From Symsagittifera roscoffensis (Eukaryota; Xenacoelomorpha; Acoela; Convolutidae), in the NCBI RefSeq assembly GCF_963678635.1, contig NC_087066.1:16675275-16739274 (forward strand): DNA of 64,000 bases, written 5' to 3'. Within the stretch, counting starts at the first letter, position 1. Every line of letters starts with the position of its first letter. The notes below the pieces were generated by a model, which was not told the DNA's origin, did not search any database, and saw nothing but the letters and a program-made list of their open reading frames with translations. This document shows, in pieces, positions 33,331 to 45,465 of the stretch. The position numbers and the translations under genes were made by a program.

Positions 33331-34173
33331 TTTTGCTAATGTTTGTCAATGTTTCATCGGAATTTTGATAACTAAGCAATTTGAGAGATTGCGCTTTGTC
33401 ATTTTTCATTGTTTTGACGGAGACACGATACAAATGAAAATGTTGTTCTATAGTTTGTGTGTGGAATTATTTGTAGTTGTGATACGGTAAATTGTGTCAG
33501 AGTAATGGTGCTGAAGGTGTGATTTTTCTGTTTTTTTTGTGAATGTGTAAGATCTTTGGTTTTGTTAATAGTGTTTTGTTGAGTCTGTTATTTTGTGCGT
33601 CTTGTATTTTTTTTATTAATTGATGTAGTAAAAAAATCCAAAGAATCTTGCGAATTATATTCGACTACGACTAGCTTCTCTGTTGACCTGTTTATGAATT
33701 GCAAATGTGTTACATGTGCCTTAAAAGGTGAAAACAAAAGTCTTGAAAAATCCACTATAAACGTGTGCGTAGATATCTTAGAAACCGGCTATTTCAGCAG
33801 GTTTCCTTAAATTTTGATCTGTTTATTGTCGTTGTATCATATCAAATTTGGTGTGGAGTTCTTCGGTTTTTTTTCGAATGTGAAGTTGTTCTGGTTTTCA
33901 GTAGATTCTTATTGATGTTAAATCGAGTTGCCTTCTGGCTATTGCGATAATGCTTTCTGACGAAGTTTTCTTCCATGGTGGCATCATTGTGAGGTATGGT
34001 GTGAGCAGATAATTTTATCTTCTTCGGGATTTCAATTAACTAATTTGTGACTATATTCTAATTCACGTGGGACCGCGGTATCTCAAAAGTACGTGCGTCT
34101 TGAAATTTAATCTACAAAATGAAATTTGTTTTTGCAGAAATATGATGTTCACTGACAAAAAGGAATTCTTTAA

Positions 34174-34236
34174 GATTCACTAGTGATAGTTCTTGAAGAC
34201 ATAGTACATACGTTCAAGAACTATCACTAATGAATC
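34174..34236. repeat. 24-bp inverted repeat with 15-nt loop
   Basis: The left arm 34174-34197 (GATTCACTAGTGATAGTTC...) and right arm 34213-34236 are reverse complements with one mismatch, separated by 15 nt. A further AAGG/CCTT pairing is possible outside. It resembles a small hairpin precursor or the remains of a foldback element. Confidence 0.75.
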
Positions 34237-34728
34237 ACATACCTTTTGGAGCAATCCTTTATGATATACACAGTTTGGACAGAGTTTCTGGAATGAGTTG
34301 TGCTCCTTTTTGTCCATTGTTTTTGAGCAGTGAGACTGTTAAGTAAGGTTTTTCATCGTCACGGTTTTGAACGGTTTCGCCGTCATTGATTATGAATTTT
34401 TTGTTTTCATATCATATCTTTTTTTCGAATTCAGTTAGGATTTCGAAAAACTGACATTTAAACAAAAATATCGAGTACGTGCATGCGAATTCTGTTTTTG
34501 GGTATATTTGAAATCGTGTTATTTTTTTTCTTGCAACATTTATGTAGGGTCTTATAGCTAATTTTAATCTACGTGGGATATCTTGATCAAATAGTCTTGA
34601 TTCTATGAAACACTTGAAAATTTGTGAAATTTGGTTATTCGTGCTAGGATTTTACCGACTTGGAAAGTGGACCTACTGTTTTCAGGGAATCGAATAATGG
34701 TTGCTTGTGTACGAGTTGTGGGGTCACA

Positions 34729-35440
34729 CTATCTGATCAGTCTTCCAGGGCAAGCAATGCCTTGAAAAATCTCAGTGATGTCTTTTAATTCCCGTGTAAT
34801 TTGAAATGGTAGTTCTATTTCCCAATCAAGAAACCTTATTTCTTCATATCTGGTGTTTTTCGTGCTAGCTTCGCAATTATATGGATCAAAAATACCATTG
34901 TCAGCCAATTCAACTTTTCTAGAAAAATCAATTATGTGCGCCATGATAGGGCTTTTCAACGTCAAGTCGTTTTGGACCATGACTTTTTTCAAGATGAAGT
35001 TGAAGCGTTCAGTCTGGAAAAATATGAATATTCACAGTTGTTTGACTTCTCTCTTTGTTTCAATTGAAAAATGGAAAAAATGAGCTCTTTTGTGCAATCT
35101 TCAGGATTAAGATGTAACCTGTTTTCAGTATTACTTTGGTAGTATGGTTCATCATCAAGTCTACTTTTGCTTACACTGGAGGCTTGTGAACAATATATTT
35201 TCATTTCAGAGAACTTTATGTAAGTTTCCAGCCAACACGTGGTGTAGCGCGAGCCTTGTACTAGAACTAGAGTTTGTGGATTTTTTCTTGTTGTTTCTTT
35301 TGCCTGAGGTTCTGATTCGCATTGGGCTACTTAGTTTATTACATATTTGTGCAATGTTTTGGTTAATTGTCTTCGGAGGTCCTATAATTCTGTGCGTTGT
35401 ATGTCGTGAAATATTGGTTCAAAATGGCTAAGAGGAAAAA
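34729..35440 (-). pseudogene. Retroelement ORF module, type 1, better-preserved copy
   Basis: Two minus-strand frames (35204-34989 and 34992-34729) overlap by 4 bp and read as one interrupted protein. Landmarks in order are CSQASSVSKSRLDDE, EYSYFSRLNAST, KVMVQNDLTLKSPIMAH, ELADNGIFDPYNCEAS, FLDWEIELPF and GIACPGRLI. Copy 23789-24340 is homologous. It is not recognised as RT, RNase H or integrase. With several Cys and Asn-rich positions an envelope-like or other structural role is possible, but this is a guess. Confidence 0.45.
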
Positions 35441-35499
35441 GGATCTCGCATATTTATTTGTTTTGATGTCTGTATAATTTTATAACTGCATCCTTGCAT

Positions 35500-35800
35500 T
35501 CTAATCTTGGTGATTATTCTTTTTATCCAACAAATTTTTTTGCTCTTTTAGGAATTTAATTTGTTTTCCGAATAACAACTCTGGTGGTGCGTTTCAAATT
35601 AGAGTATCCGGCGAAGCAACGTTTTCTCGTGCTGCCCAGACTACGTGGAGATTGGGGAAACTCATTAAATTTAGTTGAAATTCATATAGTTTTTGCTTTG
35701 GGTTTGATTTTTTCGTAAGAAGAATCATTATAGGTTCGCAACCTGTAAAAAAAAACTGCTGGGTGTTTTGATCTGCACGATTAAGATGTAACAAGATTTC
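35500..35800 (-). pseudogene. RNase H C-terminal fragment (Ty3/gypsy-type pol)
   Basis: The minus strand reads EPIMILLTKKSNPKQKLYEF, then FPNLHVVWAARENVASPDTL, then NAPPELL. The tail matches the end of the Ty3/gypsy RNase H domain (LP/SPD-TLSR-like motif), although the SR is replaced by a stop. Here the fragment is fused upstream to the CSQASS module at the position where the genuine RNase H at 43.7 kb continues into its own domain, so this is a rearranged copy. Confidence 0.6.
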
Positions 35801-37300
35801 AGTATTACTTTTGTAGTTTGTTTCATCATCAAGTCTAATTTTGTTTACACTGGACGCTTGTGAACAATGTACTTTCTTTTCAGAGAATTTTCTGTAAATT
35901 TCCAGCCCACAAGTGGTGTAGCGCGGACATTGGATTAGAGTGTGGGGTTTTTTTCGTTGTTTCTTTTGCCTGAGGTTCTGATTCGCATTGGGTTACTTAC
36001 TTTTTTAGATTTAGTTTTGGTTAATTGTCTTCAAAAATCATATAATTCGGCGCGTGCTGATGTATGTCGTGAAATGTTGGTTCAAAAGGCTAAGAGAAGA
36101 AAGATGTTTTGTGATAGTAATATTAAAAAAAACATGTGTATGGTAGACTGAAAAGGGGTCAAAAAAGGAAGATGTATAATCAATTGTTTTCTTGGTAAAT
36201 CCTTAAAAATAAAATTTTAACTCAGTAAAATTGAATGGAGGGGTACAGACTATATTATGATGTCTGGTTGCGATCGTGGAAGCAGTTAATATCTAAAAAT
36301 TTAAAATTTTTCTGTTTTTTCTATTTTTAAAACTAGATATTGTAACTAATTGACTGCCAAATTGCGAAGTCGAGTGCTTTTACCATTTACCAAATAAAGG
36401 GGGAGTTGCTACCAAACTGTTTCAGTCAAGTTGAAATGACTTTCTAGTGTTTTGCAATTCTTGATATCTAGCATTTAGATATGTAACATTTGTTGGGAAG
36501 GTATTTAGAGTTGATAGACTGGTCACGTGAGGTGTTGACGGTAGTAAAAGTGTTTATGTTAGAGTTGAAGATGTTGTACCGGAAATAAGCGTCTATTGGA
36601 TCGTTTAAAAAAATTGGTTGACCGTGTGGTTATTTGTACCTCGATAGTCTTATCGTAGGTTTGGTGAGTATGGTGATGAATTTATAATTGTAGGAGTGAA
36701 AGTATTTTCGATAGTTGTAGGTTGCGATGTTGATGAACTTGAGGGTTTGGATGGTGAATTTACATTTCCTTGAACTCTTGCTGTTGTGTTATTTATATTT
36801 CGGCGTGGTTGAACTATTGGTCTTTTAATTGTTCTTCCTCGAGACTTAAGGATGCTTTGGGATTTGCTGAGGTCAATAGTTCTGACAATGGTGCTTGTCG
36901 GTCTTCAGATGTATTGGGGTTTTCGACATAAGATATTCGAGTAGAAGCGTAAGTATTGATTAATTTTATAGTTGAATTATCCCTTGTGAGGACATTTTGG
37001 GTGGGACTTTGGGCTGGGTTAGTAGGCGGGTATTTTATAATTGTGGTTTGATCAAAAATCTTGATGTCGTTTTGTCTTATGTTTTTTTTTCTAGTTTAAG
37101 AAGCTATTTGGTTTTGGTGTTTTTCATCAAAAAAAAATGATCATCCTTACGATAGCTAATACAATGGTGATTATTGATTGTTTAAGTATGTATAATGGAT
37201 TAGGATAAGGTATGCTACTAAGATTAGCAAAATTGAAAAAAGTATCAGAAAAAAATTTTCGTTAAATTGAGACCCTGAAACATAAACGGAAGGGTATTAA
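35800..37300 (-). repeat. Second copy of chimeric module (homologous to 24.9-26.4 kb)
   Basis: Follows the same order as the units at 24340-26690: the CPRYTTC-like region near 35900, conserved blocks at 36180-36830, the tail region with a 92-bp internal deletion near 36845, and the membrane-like stretch near 37140-37190. On the left of the membrane stretch (minus upstream, 37200-37300) the sequence differs from the 24.8 and 26.4 kb copies, which carry the RNase H fragment there. Confidence 0.5.
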
Positions 37301-37739
37301 TAGTAGTCATACCTGATTATATAGTTGATGATTTGTGAAAAGTAGACTTAAAAGATAATATAGAACATGTTGAATTAAAAACCAAAGAAGTAACAAATTT
37401 TTTATTATGATTTTCAAAATATCAGTGAAAAAGAAAATTCAAAAACTTAGAAGGGTTGAAAAAAATTGAAATAGAGTTAAAAGAGTTTTCTTGAAGGGAT
37501 TAACGATTGGTTGAAAAGTGAGCATTCAAAAATTGATTTTTTTTATCAAGTGGGTTGAATATGGAGAAGTATTGGTAAAAGCAAGCTTGAAATTTTTTAA
37601 AAATTTTTTTTTGTTTTTGTTTAATTTTTTTTTGTTTCTTGGAGAAACAGGGGTTTTTGTGATGTAGATTAGCTTTATGCTTTGTGATTGTGTAAGGGTT
37701 GTTACCCATGCTGACTTTTCTTTTTAATTTTCGGTAATT

Positions 37740-38270
37740 AGACTAATAGTTCCAAATCAACATTGCTGATTTTCATTCAGGGTTATCGAGAGGGGTTGCA
37801 ATTTTGAGATGGTAATCACTCGAGTTGTTGAATATGCTGGTATTGTATGTTCGTGACCTGGAAGTCCCTGAGTTCTAGTCGAAGCACGAGTTTAATTTGA
37901 GATTTTATCACCTGATTCAACAATGTTGGCGAATAGAAACTGTGAAAAAAGCAGGGCTGAGATTGGCTGATTGGTTTTAACTGTAGTTTTGAGAAATAGA
38001 GATTAAAAGTTTGAAGTTTTCCAGAAACAGAAAACGGAAAAATTTTTGGTTCATCAAAATAATTAAGTTGAGTTTGATAGAGAAGAAGTATCAAGTCAGC
38101 AAGACAGTCTTGTGTATGTTCTCAATTTTTTTGATGGGTCATAAGTTTCGACTTTTCTCCAAAAAATTTGTTTAAGGAAAATTTTTTAATACTTTTTCTC
38201 TTCGGTTGATTTCTCAGGCGAGATAACTGGCGCTTTTTTTTCTTTCTTATGTTTGGTTTCATTTGTTCAC
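37740..38270 (-). repeat. Diverged copy of the start of the 1.87-kb unit
   Basis: 37795-38270 matches 39180-39660 and 41050-41530 with scattered differences, so this is a third, partial and older copy of that sequence. Confidence 0.75.
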
Positions 38271-38789
38271 GTGAGAAACTTTTAAAACTATAGATACTCG
38301 TAAATAGTATTTTAGTATCTGTAAAAAGTATTCTAAGATTTGTGTGTTCTCATGTGTGAAAATATCGATCAAGGTTTTTGTTTCCTAAAATTGTGATATC
38401 TGTTTTTGCAGGTTCAGTTTTATATTTTTATCTAGACTTTGTTTGGCGAATATTAGGGTCTAAATTTTGGTATGTTTGGAGTAGTTTGATTGTGGGTAGA
38501 ACAGTACATGGTAAGAAAATGTTTTGATTTTCTTGATTTGGATTTTTTCTACAGGGTCTTGCAGATAATAAGGTTGATGGTGAAATTTTTGTTTGTATCT
38601 AATGGTCCCGCAAGATTTTTTGTGTCTTTTGAATCTTGTTTTTTTTTAGTGGAAAATTTTTTATGGGGTTAAAATAGATTTGTGTTAATTTCTTATAGTA
38701 TATAGTTTTTTTTGGTAGAGTATAGCATAGGTTAAAAAAAGTTTTTTTTCTACTGTTAAATCTATTTCATGATTTTTTTTACATTATGA

Positions 38790-39040
38790 ATGAGTTGGGA
38801 AAGAATATCGCATATTTATTTGTTTGCTGTCTGCATATTTTTTCACTGCATACTTGCATTCTAACCTCGGTGATTTTTCTTGTTATGCAAGAAAGAATTT
38901 TTTTTGGGATTTCGACTTGTTTTTCGTGTAATAACTCTGGTGTTGCGTCTCAAATTAGAGTATCTGTCAAAGCAAAGTTTTTTCATGCTGTCCAGACTAC
39001 ATGGATATTGGGGGGGGGGGAGCTGGGGAATCATTAATTT
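38790..39040 (-). pseudogene. RNase H end and connection fragment, second copy
   Basis: The minus strand reads IHVVWTA, KNFALTDTLI, TPELLHEKQ and ITEVRMQVCSEK across one stop after WTA. It parallels the RNase H tail at 43.4-43.6 kb. It lies just outside the 1.87-kb tandem duplication. Confidence 0.5.
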
Positions 39041-39185
39041 TAGTTAAAATGTCAATATTTTTTTGCTTTGGACTTGATTTTTGCGTAAGAAGAAAAATTA
39101 TAGGTTTGCGATCTTTTCTTTTGGTAATTAGACTAATAGTTCCAGTTCAATATTGCCGATTTTCATTCAGGGTTATCGAGAGGGG

Positions 39186-42100
39186 TTGCAATTTTGAGAT
39201 GGTAATCACTCGAGTTGTTGAATATGTTGGTATTGTATGTTCGTGACCTGGAGGTCCCTGAGTTCTAGTCGAAGCACGAGTTTAATTTGAGATTATATCA
39301 CCTGATTCAACAATGTTGGCGAATAGAAACTGTGAAAAAAGCAGGGCTGAGATTGGCTGATTGGTTTTAACTGTAGTTTTGAGAAATAGAGATTAAAAGT
39401 TTGAAGTTTTCCAGAAACTGAAAACGGAAAAAATTTTGGTTCATCAAAATAATTAATTTGAGTTTGATAGAGAAGAAGTATCAAGTCAGCAATACAGTCT
39501 TGTGTATGTTCTCTTTTTTTTTGATGGGTCATAAGTTTCGACTTTTCTCCCAAAAATTTGTTTAAGGAAAAATGTTTATTACTTTTTCTCTTCGGTTGAT
39601 TTCTCAGGCGAGATAACTGGCTTTTTTTTTTCTTTTTTATGTTTGGTTTCATTTGTTCACGTAATTTATGGCTTGTTCTTTCTGTAAGAAGTTTTTTTTT
39701 CGGTTGTCTTAATTTTGTTTTTTTGTGCTGTTACAACTTTTGTTCGTTCGAATGTGTTTGACTTGTCTAAGGCTTTTTACCGTTGATATCTGGTGTTGAC
39801 TCAGCAATATGGATTCCAGTAAATTAAAATAAGTGTGTTCGATCTCAAAGAGCAGACTTTTTTGGATGGTAATACAATAGGTTGTTTTTATATTCTGTAA
39901 TTTCGTTTTTATTTATATCAGTTAGTTATATGTTAGGCCTGTTGGTTTGACAATGATTTAATAGGGTCCATGTCTTAGTGAGTAGAATTTTCTGATTTGC
40001 GTCTATGAACTGTGAAACTGAGAGTGAGAACAAATGTCCATTTTTTTAGATCGGAAGCTGTCGTAAAATGTGAAATTATTTGTATTTCGATATTTCGTCT
40101 TTTTAGTAATTTCTTGTTATTTTCCGATCTAACTGGTGATGTTTTCTCATCTCTATTTAAGATCCATGAGTATCAAAAGATAACTGTAAGTTTTGTGGGT
40201 GATGAAAAGGGTCGTCATCAGGGGTATAAAGTGGTAGAATATAACATATTGAATCGTTTGATGGTTTACAATGTCCTTTTCAGTTTTTGATTAATTTGCT
40301 GTAAACCTTATTGGTTTGAATGGTTTTTGATTTAAGCCCATTTCACAAGGTGATAAATCAAAGGTTAAGGTTATTGGGGAGTTTTACGCCAGTGAAAAAC
40401 ATTTTATGTCTGAGGAAGATTCAGCTTACTATTAATCTTTTCCGTTAATTATGCAACACAAATTTTTTTGTGATGAGCAGTCCATGCCAAAGACTAGTCC
40501 ATTTTTCCATGGGGCATGCGAAGTTCTTAATTTGAGCCTGATATTAACTAAGGTGATTTTTTCCATATTAATAAGTTCAGTGCTGTTGTCTGTGATAAGG
40601 GTTTCTGATAAACTGAATTTTGACTTCCGCTGTTCTTAAGGTGTGTTGAATGCATAATAAGCCTTACATGAAAAGTTATTATGCATTCTTATTATGCATT
40701 CTAATTTTAATGAAAAGTTTTTAAAATTTTTTTCTCGTCGGTTGGTTTTGCAGGCGAGATAATTGGTTCTTTTTTTTTACTTTTTATATGGTTTATTTGC
40801 TCATGTAATTCTTGGCTTGTTCTTTCTGCAAGAAAGTAGGAGTTTTTTTGGGTGATAAACTTTGTTCTTTAAATTCTTGTTCATCTGCGATTTATTTTTG
40901 GCGTGGAAAAGGTATATTTAGTTGAAAAGTGAGACAAACATTGCTAAGTACTTTTGCCCAAATGGATGCGTTTCGGAAGTAAACTTTTTCAACAAAGTAT
41001 TGTTGGTTTTTCTGAACCAGATGACTTTTTTTGTTTAAGGAGTTTATGGTATGAGAATTGCAATTTTGAGATGGTAATCACTCGAGTTGTTGAATATGTT
41101 GGTATTGTATGTTCGTGACCTGGAGGTCCCTGAGTTCTAGTCGAAGCACGAGTTTAATTTGAGATTATATCACCTGATTCAACAATGTTGGCGAATAGAA
41201 ACTGTGAAAAAAGCAGGGCTGAGATTGGCTGATTGGTTTTAACTGTAGTTTTGAGAAATAGAGATTAAAAGTTTGAAGTTTTCCAGAAACTGAAAACGGA
41301 AAAAATTTTGGTTCATCAAAATAATTAATTTGAGTTTGATAGAGAAGAAGTATCAAGTCAGCAATACAGTCTTGTGTATGTTCTCATTTTTTTTGATGGG
41401 TCATAAGTTTCGACTTTTCTCCCAAAAATTTGTTTAAGGAAAAATGTTTATTACTTTTTCTCTTCGGTTGATTTCTCAGGCGAGATAACTGGCTTTTTTT
41501 TTTTCTTTTTTATGTTTGGTTTCATTTGTTCACGTAATTTATGGCTTGTTCTTTCTGTAAGAAGTTTTTTTTTCGGTTGTCTTAATTTTGTTTTTTTGTG
41601 CTGTTACAACTTTTGTTCGTTCGAATGTGTTTGACTTGTCTAAGGCTTTTTACCGTTGATATCTGGTGTTGACTCAGCAATATGGATTCCAGTAAATTAA
41701 AATAAGTGTGTTCGATCTCAAAGAGCAGACTTTTTTGGATGGTAATACAATAGGTTGTTTTTATATTCTGTAATTTCGTTTTTATTTATATCAGTTAGTT
41801 ATATGTTAGGCCTGTTGGTTTGACAATGATTTAATAGGGTCCATGTCTTAGTGAGTAGAGTTTTCTGATTTGCGTCTATGAACTGTGAAACTGAGAGTGA
41901 GAACAAATGTCCATTTTTTTAGATCGGAAGCTGTCGTAAAATGTGAAATTATTTGTATTTCGATATTTCGTCTTTTTAGTAATTTCTTGTTATTTTCCGA
42001 TCTAACTGGTGATGTTTTCTCATCTCTATTTAAGATCCATGAGTATCAAAAGATAACTGTAAGTTTTGTGGGTGATGAAAAGGGTCGTCATCAGGGGTAT

Positions 42101-42930
42101 AAAGTGGTAGAATATAACATATTGAATCGTTTGATGGTTTACAATGTCCTTTTCAGTTTTTGATTAATTTGCTGTAAACCTTATTGGTTTGAATGGTTTT
42201 TGATTTAAGCCCATTTCACAAGGTGATAAATCAAAGGTTAAGGTTATTGGGGAGTTTTACGCCAGTGAAAAACATTTTATGTCTGAGGAAGATTCAGCTT
42301 ACTATTAATCTTTTCCGTTAATTATGCAACACAAATTTTTTTGTGATGAGCAGTCCATGCCAAAGACTAGTCCATTTTTCCATGGGGCATGCGAAGTTCT
42401 TAATTTGAGCCTGATATTAACTAAGGTGATTTTTTCCATATTAATAAGTTCAGTGCTGTTGTCTGTGATAAGGGTTTCTGATAAACTGAATTTTGACTTC
42501 CGCTGTTCTTAAGGTGTGTTGAATGCATAATAAGCCTTACATGAAAAGTTATTATGCATTCTTATTATGCATTCTAATTTTAATGAAAAGTTTTTAAAAT
42601 TTTTTTCTCGTCGGTTGGTTTTGCAGGCGAGATAATTGGTTCTTTTTTTTTACTTTTTATATGGTTTATTTGCTCATGTAATTCTTGGCTTGTTCTTTCT
42701 GCAAGAAAGTAGGAGTTTTTTTGGGTGATAAACTTTGTTCTTTAAATTCTTGTTCATCTGCGATTTATTTTTGGCGTGGAAAAAGTATATTTAGTTGAAA
42801 AGTGAGACAAACATTGCTAAGTACTTTTGCCCAAATGGATGCGTTTCGGAAGTAAACTTTTTCAACAAAGTATTGTTGGTTTTTCTGAACCAGATGACTT
42901 TTTTTGTTTAAGGAGTTTATGGTATGAGAA
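39186..42930. repeat. Near-identical 1.87-kb tandem duplication
   Basis: Unit 1 is 39186-41057 and unit 2 is 41058-42930 (lengths 1872 and 1873). They differ at only a handful of positions as read. Unit 2 starts exactly where unit 1 ends (TATGAGAA|TTGCAATTTTG). Each unit contains plus-strand frames of 92 and 62 codons, duplicated exactly, but the coding strand of the surrounding element is the minus, so these are shadows. The integrase of copy C would be expected here but could not be read. Confidence 0.92.
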
Positions 42931-43256
42931 ACTTTTAAAATTTAAGTTACTAGTAAGCAGTATTTTAGTATATTCAAAAAAGTATTCTAGGATTTGTGTG
43001 TTCTCATGCCAATCAAGCTTTTTGTTTTCTAAAGTGGTGATATCTGCTTTTGCAGGTTCAGTTTTGTATTTTTACCCAGAATTTATTTGGCGAATTACAG
43101 GGTTTTTAAGTTTAGAGTAGTTTGATTGTGGGTTGAACAGTACATTGTAAAAACTTGTTTTGTATTTCTTGATTTGGAATTTTTTTATAGGGTCCTGCAA
43201 GATACAATGTGTCTTTTGAATCTTGTTTTACTATTAGTGGGAATTTTTTTGTGGAA

Positions 43257-43540
43257 TTAAAATAGATTTGTGTTCTTTTCTAATAGTGTATTGTTTTTTT
43301 GTAGAGTATGGCAAGGGTTTAAAGAAGTTTTTTTTCCTGTTAATTCTACTTCATAATTGTTAATTTTACAATATAAATGAAGTGGGAAAGGATCTCGTAT
43401 ATTTGTTTGTTTGCTGTCTGTATTTTTTTCACTGCATACCTGCATTCTAACCTCGGTCATTTTTTTTGTTATGCAAGAAAGATTTTTTTCTTTGTGATTT
43501 CATTTTGTTTTCAGTGTAATAGCTATAGTGGTGCGTTTCA
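43257..43540 (-). pseudogene. Pol connection segment after RNase H
   Basis: The minus frame reads TEVRMQVCSEK, DSKQTNIRDPFPLHLYC and NYEVELTGKK. It follows the RNase H tail directly and is partly repeated at 38790-39040. It is the linker between RNase H and integrase in this family, by position. Confidence 0.45.
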
Positions 43541-43900
43541 TATTAGAGCATCTGGCAAAGCAAAGTGTTTTGGTGCTGCCCAGATTACATGGAGGTCGGG
43601 GACTCATTAATTATGGTTAAAATCTATATTTTGTTTGCATTGGATTTGATTTTTGCGTGAAAAGAAAAATTATAGATTTGCAATCTGTAAAAACAACAGC
43701 TGGAAGTTTTGATCTAAAGATTACAAATTTGTAATTTGTTGGTAACTTTGCACGTTCTTGCATAACTGTAGAGAGTCGTTGATCTGCTTGTGAGAAAAAT
43801 CTTGAATTTGCGGAAATTGAAATTATATTATTTGTTCCTTGATGAAATTATAGGAAGGCTGCACCTGTTCAGAAGCTAGATACACCACACATTTCAAAAA
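43540..43900 (-). pseudogene. Ty3/gypsy RNase H domain, decayed
   Basis: The minus strand gives a good match to the RNase H of Ty3/gypsy pol: TGAAFL..FHQGT near the start, SANSRFFSQADQRLST in the middle (the conserved NSR...E/QRLST region), VVFTDCKSIIFLFTQKSNP, then DLHVIWAAPKHFALPDALI at the end. RNase H degrades the RNA strand during reverse transcription. TDCKS stands where such domains usually have TDHK. At least three stops interrupt it, so it is inactive. It lies between the RT at 44.2-44.4 kb and the connection segment, in normal pol order. Confidence 0.75.
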
Positions 43901-44219
43901 ATTGGTGGCCTGGGTCAGGAAAGGTGCTCAAATTTAGTTCACTTTATACTTTTTTTAATTTCATCAAATCTCTTTTGCTGTTCAATTATCTACCTAAATG
44001 TGTTTCGTTGAGGTAGTATCTTGGAGAAGGGTCGGAGGTATAATTTCATTTTATAAAGAAGTTTACTGGAAAATTTTAACGGTCTAAGAATTTCATGTGT
44101 TTTTTCTTTGATGGCGGTTTTAAGTTTTGTTTTGTTTTGATTTGAAGTGTTATTGTTTTGCGTCTCTAATAACATGTCCTGAAAAACTATTTCGAGTTAG
44201 CAAAAATGTAGTTAATCAT

Positions 44220-44425
44220 GGGCTATTTCAAGTTTTTGGTCTGTAGAATGTGAGGGTATTTTTGCAAAGATCTACACATCTCAGCCTTTTTCTGTGCTTG
44301 TAACAAAACTTTGTCTAAATATGTGATAACGTTTTTGCACCAAAAATTCAGGGTTTGGAGAATTTTGCTCTTATATGCGGTAAAATATGCTGGTCCAATA
44401 GAAATTCCCTAGAATAATCTGTTCA
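44220..44425 (-). pseudogene. Ty3/gypsy reverse transcriptase core, catalytic site lost
   Basis: The minus strand is open through ISIGPAYFTAYKSKIL, FWCKNVITYLDKVLLQAQ and KAEMCRSL. This is the palm region of a Ty3/gypsy RT, where the catalytic signature is normally Tyr-x-Asp-Asp. Here it reads Tyr-Leu-Asp-Lys, so the second catalytic Asp is replaced by Lys and the enzyme would be dead even without the stops on either side. The segment lies upstream of RNase H and downstream of gag, as expected for gag-pol order. Confidence 0.75.
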
Positions 44426-44939
44426 TTTCATTTCGATGATTTCCAATAACAAATTATGTTAAACGGCGTGATTGTTTATCTAGGGGCTTTTTTATATGCG
44501 CTGTTCATGTCAGCTGTTGTATAGTATTGTTCGTTGACGTTTGTGAGTATTTTTTGTATTGGTTCTTTTGGCCAATTGCATTTTAATTCATTTATGAGGA
44601 AAATTTAATATCTTTTGTTGAGTACTTTTTTGAAGGCTCTTTTTTACTTATATGATCACTAGGTTTATAAATTGTTTCTTCTCTTTATTTAAAGGTGAGA
44701 CAATTTCATGTTTATTAATTGTGTCTAAGAATTTATTTTTTCTTGTAAATTCATATGTACTTTACTTGCGCTTTGCTTTGTGAATACTGTGTTTGATAAA
44801 AGTGGAAGATGTTATGGTAAATTAGTTTTTACGACTATTAAATTTGGGAATTTTGTAAAGGCATTTAAATTTCGGAGTTTTGATAATAAGTTTGCTTACT
44901 GTTCAAACTCTTCTTGATTTATTGGGTAGTGTTGAAAAT

Positions 44940-45465
44940 CAAACATTTCAATGTTCTGGTAGGTGTTTTCAATGTTTTTAATGTTCAGGTAGGTGTTTTG
45001 ATAATTGAAAAAAAAAAGTTTTAATTATGATGTTTTTGTGAAAAAATCAATTTTTTGTTTTAATTCTTGAGTAAAAATACCGATAGTTAATTCTTCATTG
45101 AGTATAGTAGTTTGACGAATGTGTTATTGCTTTGAAATTTTATTTATTTTAGATGTTTTTTCTTTAACTGAAAGAATTGTTGCATTTCAAATCCTGAAAA
45201 ACTTGAGTGAAAGTTTACTTTTTATGGTGACTTTTTATATAAATGTATTTCGATAATATCTGTGTTTGTGTCATTTGCGTATTTAATGGCTGATTTGTTG
45301 CTTGAATGTTTTATGAAAAGATCTAAATCCTGAAAAACTTGAGTGAAAGTTTATTTTTTTATGGTGACTTTTTATATAAATGTATTTCGATAATATCTGT
45401 GTTTGTGTCATTTGCGTATTTAATGGCTGATTTGTTGCTTGAATGTTTTATGAAAAGATCTAAAT
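44940..45465 (-). repeat. 136-bp tandem duplication in RT region
   Basis: AAATCCTGAAAAACTTGAGTG begins at 45189 and again at 45325, and the whole 136-bp unit is repeated almost exactly to about 45465. A smaller duplication (AATGTTC(T/A)GGTAGGTGTTTT) lies at 44950-45000. Confidence 0.88.

Larger units (their letters stand above)
31560..34720 (-). other. Unassigned retroelement-like sequence
   Basis: The plus strand is T/G-rich (A/C-rich on minus), continuous with the rest of copy C, but no protein domain could be read. It contains a minisatellite at 33215-33330 and a hairpin at 34174-34236. Confidence 0.4.

Noticed and set aside
40012-42512. Exactly duplicated plus-strand ORFs of 92 and 62 codons
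   Set aside because: Duplicated because the DNA is a 1.87-kb tandem repeat. The coding strand of the surrounding element is the minus, so identity of the frames is not evidence of selection.
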